Shown here: positions 50,085 through 51,224 of the stretch, piece after piece
How the letters are laid out: each line of letters opens with the position of its first letter
How positions within the stretch are numbered: the first letter of the stretch is position 1
NCBI GenBank assembly: GCA_027596195.1
Contig: JADGJG010000074.1
Span: 1-51,224, forward strand
Length of the DNA stretch: 51,224 bases
Reading direction: 5' to 3'
Source: Podochytrium sp. JEL0797
Taxonomy: Eukaryota > Chytridiomycota > Chytridiomycetes > Chytridiales > Chytriomycetaceae
The notes under the pieces: model-generated
The model's input: only the letters and a program-made list of their open reading frames with translations
What the model was told of the DNA's origin: nothing
Database searches by the model: none
Position numbers and translations under genes: made by a program

Positions 50085-51080
50085 ATGACTCAATCGTGCT
50101 GTCGACGTGCCGAATCTTGCGTGGAAGTCCTGCAAGAGAAACTCGAAGCCGCACTAGAGGAAATCAACCTTCTCCGAGGGCTGCTCCATCTGCCACGGTT
50201 GAAAGACATCACGCTCGGCACCCCTGGTCAACCTGTGGCATCAAAACAAACTTGCCCGCCAGCTTTGGAATACTTCCCAACAGAAGTCTTGAACCAGATT
50301 GCCTCATACCTTCCAGTTACAAGCTTTATCGCACTCTGCCACGCGCTCCCTGCCCTCAAATATGCGTCCGAAATGTTGCACGCGGTCGGAGTCTCTCTCA
50401 ACGTCAACGTGACGTCCATGTTCCCCGACTTTACAGTCCCCAACCACATTCAGAAAATCGAACGACCCAATCTAATCCAACTGGTGAACGTGCACGCCCT
50501 ATCGCGTTTGTTGCCGCGCTTCGGAGGAGTCTTTCGAATCCGAATTAGGTCGATCCAATTCTTGGACTCCATTCTCCCTCTGTTGACCAAGACGGTGGAT
50601 CTGATTGCTCCAGATGAGTCGCCTTCGTATCGCGGAGAGGACTCAGTCCATGCCATTCTCACACACGCGATTCAATCTGGGCTCAAAATCCGGTCGTTGG
50701 AGATCCCGTTTGGAATTTCAGCGAAGCCCGTGTTGGAATGCTGTAATTTGTACGGATTCAGGAAGTTGCGTTGTTCTCGCCACTTATTCCCGTTCGAGGC
50801 TTTGCAGGACAACCACGCAATACGCGAACTCGCGTTGGAGATGGGATTCCCCACGGCTCCGGAAACGGTAGCAAGAGAACTCGAACGTTTGCGCCTTGTT
50901 TTACCCAACACTGGGTTGAGAATTGTGTTGTTTCGGTATGAGTATTGTCCCGAGGGAGGTGTGGTGTCGCTGTTTCGGGTGGGAGAAGGGTTGACACGCG
51001 TTGGGTGGTCTGAGCAGGTTGTGACGGGGGGGCCTGTTGGACAGAAGACGTGTGTTGTCGAGTGGAGACGCGAGAAATGA
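50085..51080 (+). CDS. F-box protein, unit 2
   Basis: 331 residues, intact; the coiled coil and F-box-like segment are conserved (one change, ASYLPVTSF for ASYLPATSF). Other substitutions are scattered (EYFPTEV, EYCPEGG, SEQVVTGG). As in unit 1, it is followed 53 bp downstream by the start of the secreted-protein gene. Confidence 0.75.
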   Translation: MTQSCCRRAESCVEVLQEKLEAALEEINLLRGLLHLPRLKDITLGTPGQPVASKQTCPPALEYFPTEVLNQIASYLPVTSFIALCHALPALKYASEMLHAVGVSLNVNVTSMFPDFTVPNHIQKIERPNLIQLVNVHALSRLLPRFGGVFRIRIRSIQFLDSILPLLTKTVDLIAPDESPSYRGEDSVHAILTHAIQSGLKIRSLEIPFGISAKPVLECCNLYGFRKLRCSRHLFPFEALQDNHAIRELALEMGFPTAPETVARELERLRLVLPNTGLRIVLFRYEYCPEGGVVSLFRVGEGLTRVGWSEQVVTGGPVGQKTCVVEWRREK

Positions 51081-51133
51081 GTAACTGATTTAAACGGAGA
51101 TTTAATAATTTAATATTTTCGAAATTCAAAGCA

Positions 51134-51224
51134 ATGCAGCGACCCACTTTCTTGTTGGTTCTCGTCCTCGCCCTCACCGTCTCTGGATATTCCAACCATT
51201 ACGGCAACGTGCACAAGGACGCCG
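51134..51224 (+). CDS. 5' end of a secreted protein (partial, cut by the window end)
   Basis: ATG 51134 with a signal peptide (LLVLVLALTVSG) and SNHYGNVHKDA, identical to 43821-43911. The gene runs off the window at exactly the point where the unit 1 copy is broken. Family unrecognisable from 30 residues. Confidence 0.6.
   Translation, partial: MQRPTFLLVLVLALTVSGYSNHYGNVHKDA

Larger units (their letters stand above)
43912..51224 (+). repeat. Direct tandem duplication, unit 2 (7313 bp, to the window end)
   Basis: Collinear with 36611-43911. The cyclin part looks identical; elsewhere there are scattered substitutions and small indels, with several dense patches. The last base of the window, 51224, corresponds exactly to 43911, the last base of unit 1, so what follows unit 2 cannot be seen. 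This is what a contig end in an unresolved repeat, or two joined haplotypes, would look like. Confidence 0.9.

Overview
The window looks like nuclear DNA of an early-diverging fungus, most plausibly a chytrid. The evidence is dense genes on both strands, many short GT-AG introns (44-123 bp in my models, often with a CTAA-type branch site), fungal families (Pho80/Pcl-like cyclins, an Sso-like syntaxin, chitin-binding-like Cys-rich modules) and an array of cAMP-receptor-like 7TM proteins, a family that is unusual outside amoebae and basal fungi. The taxonomic call is inference. No rRNA, tRNA, CRISPR array or intact transposon was recognised.

Layout. 1-9.2 kb: a partial gene; two tandem low-complexity paralogs; a U-box protein followed in the same frame, after one TAG codon, by a second ORF; a GT31-type glycosyltransferase with a C-terminal PAN-like domain; a pseudouridine-5'-phosphatase-like HAD hydrolase; a syntaxin. 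9.2-18.6 kb: a tandem array of six intact and two or three broken single-exon 7TM receptor genes sharing an upstream sequence block. 18.7-28.2 kb: two low-complexity proteins, a multi-pass membrane protein, an AlkB-like dioxygenase and a SET protein whose start codons are 24 bp apart, a degenerate multi-exon locus and DPH7. 28.4-31.3 kb: two secreted proteins with CBM19-like modules. 31.7-37.1 kb: five tandem Pho80-like cyclin genes, all on the minus strand. 36.6-51.2 kb: a direct duplication of about 7.3 kb (36611-43911 and 43912-51224) carrying a RING-H2 membrane protein, a Ser-rich protein, GTP cyclohydrolase I, a 2H phosphoesterase and an F-box protein. It cuts a cyclin gene and a secreted-protein gene at its edges, and the window stops exactly at the end of the second unit.

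How the parts fit. Most genes are housekeeping (diphthamide, folate/pterin, SNARE, nucleotide salvage) embedded among lineage-specific expansions: receptors with a shared promoter-like block, cyclins with a shared basic-aromatic C-terminus, and secreted chitin-binding-like proteins. The most interesting single observation is that every intact gene I could model ends in TAA or TGA; the only TAG terminator splits one continuous frame that carries related domains on both sides.
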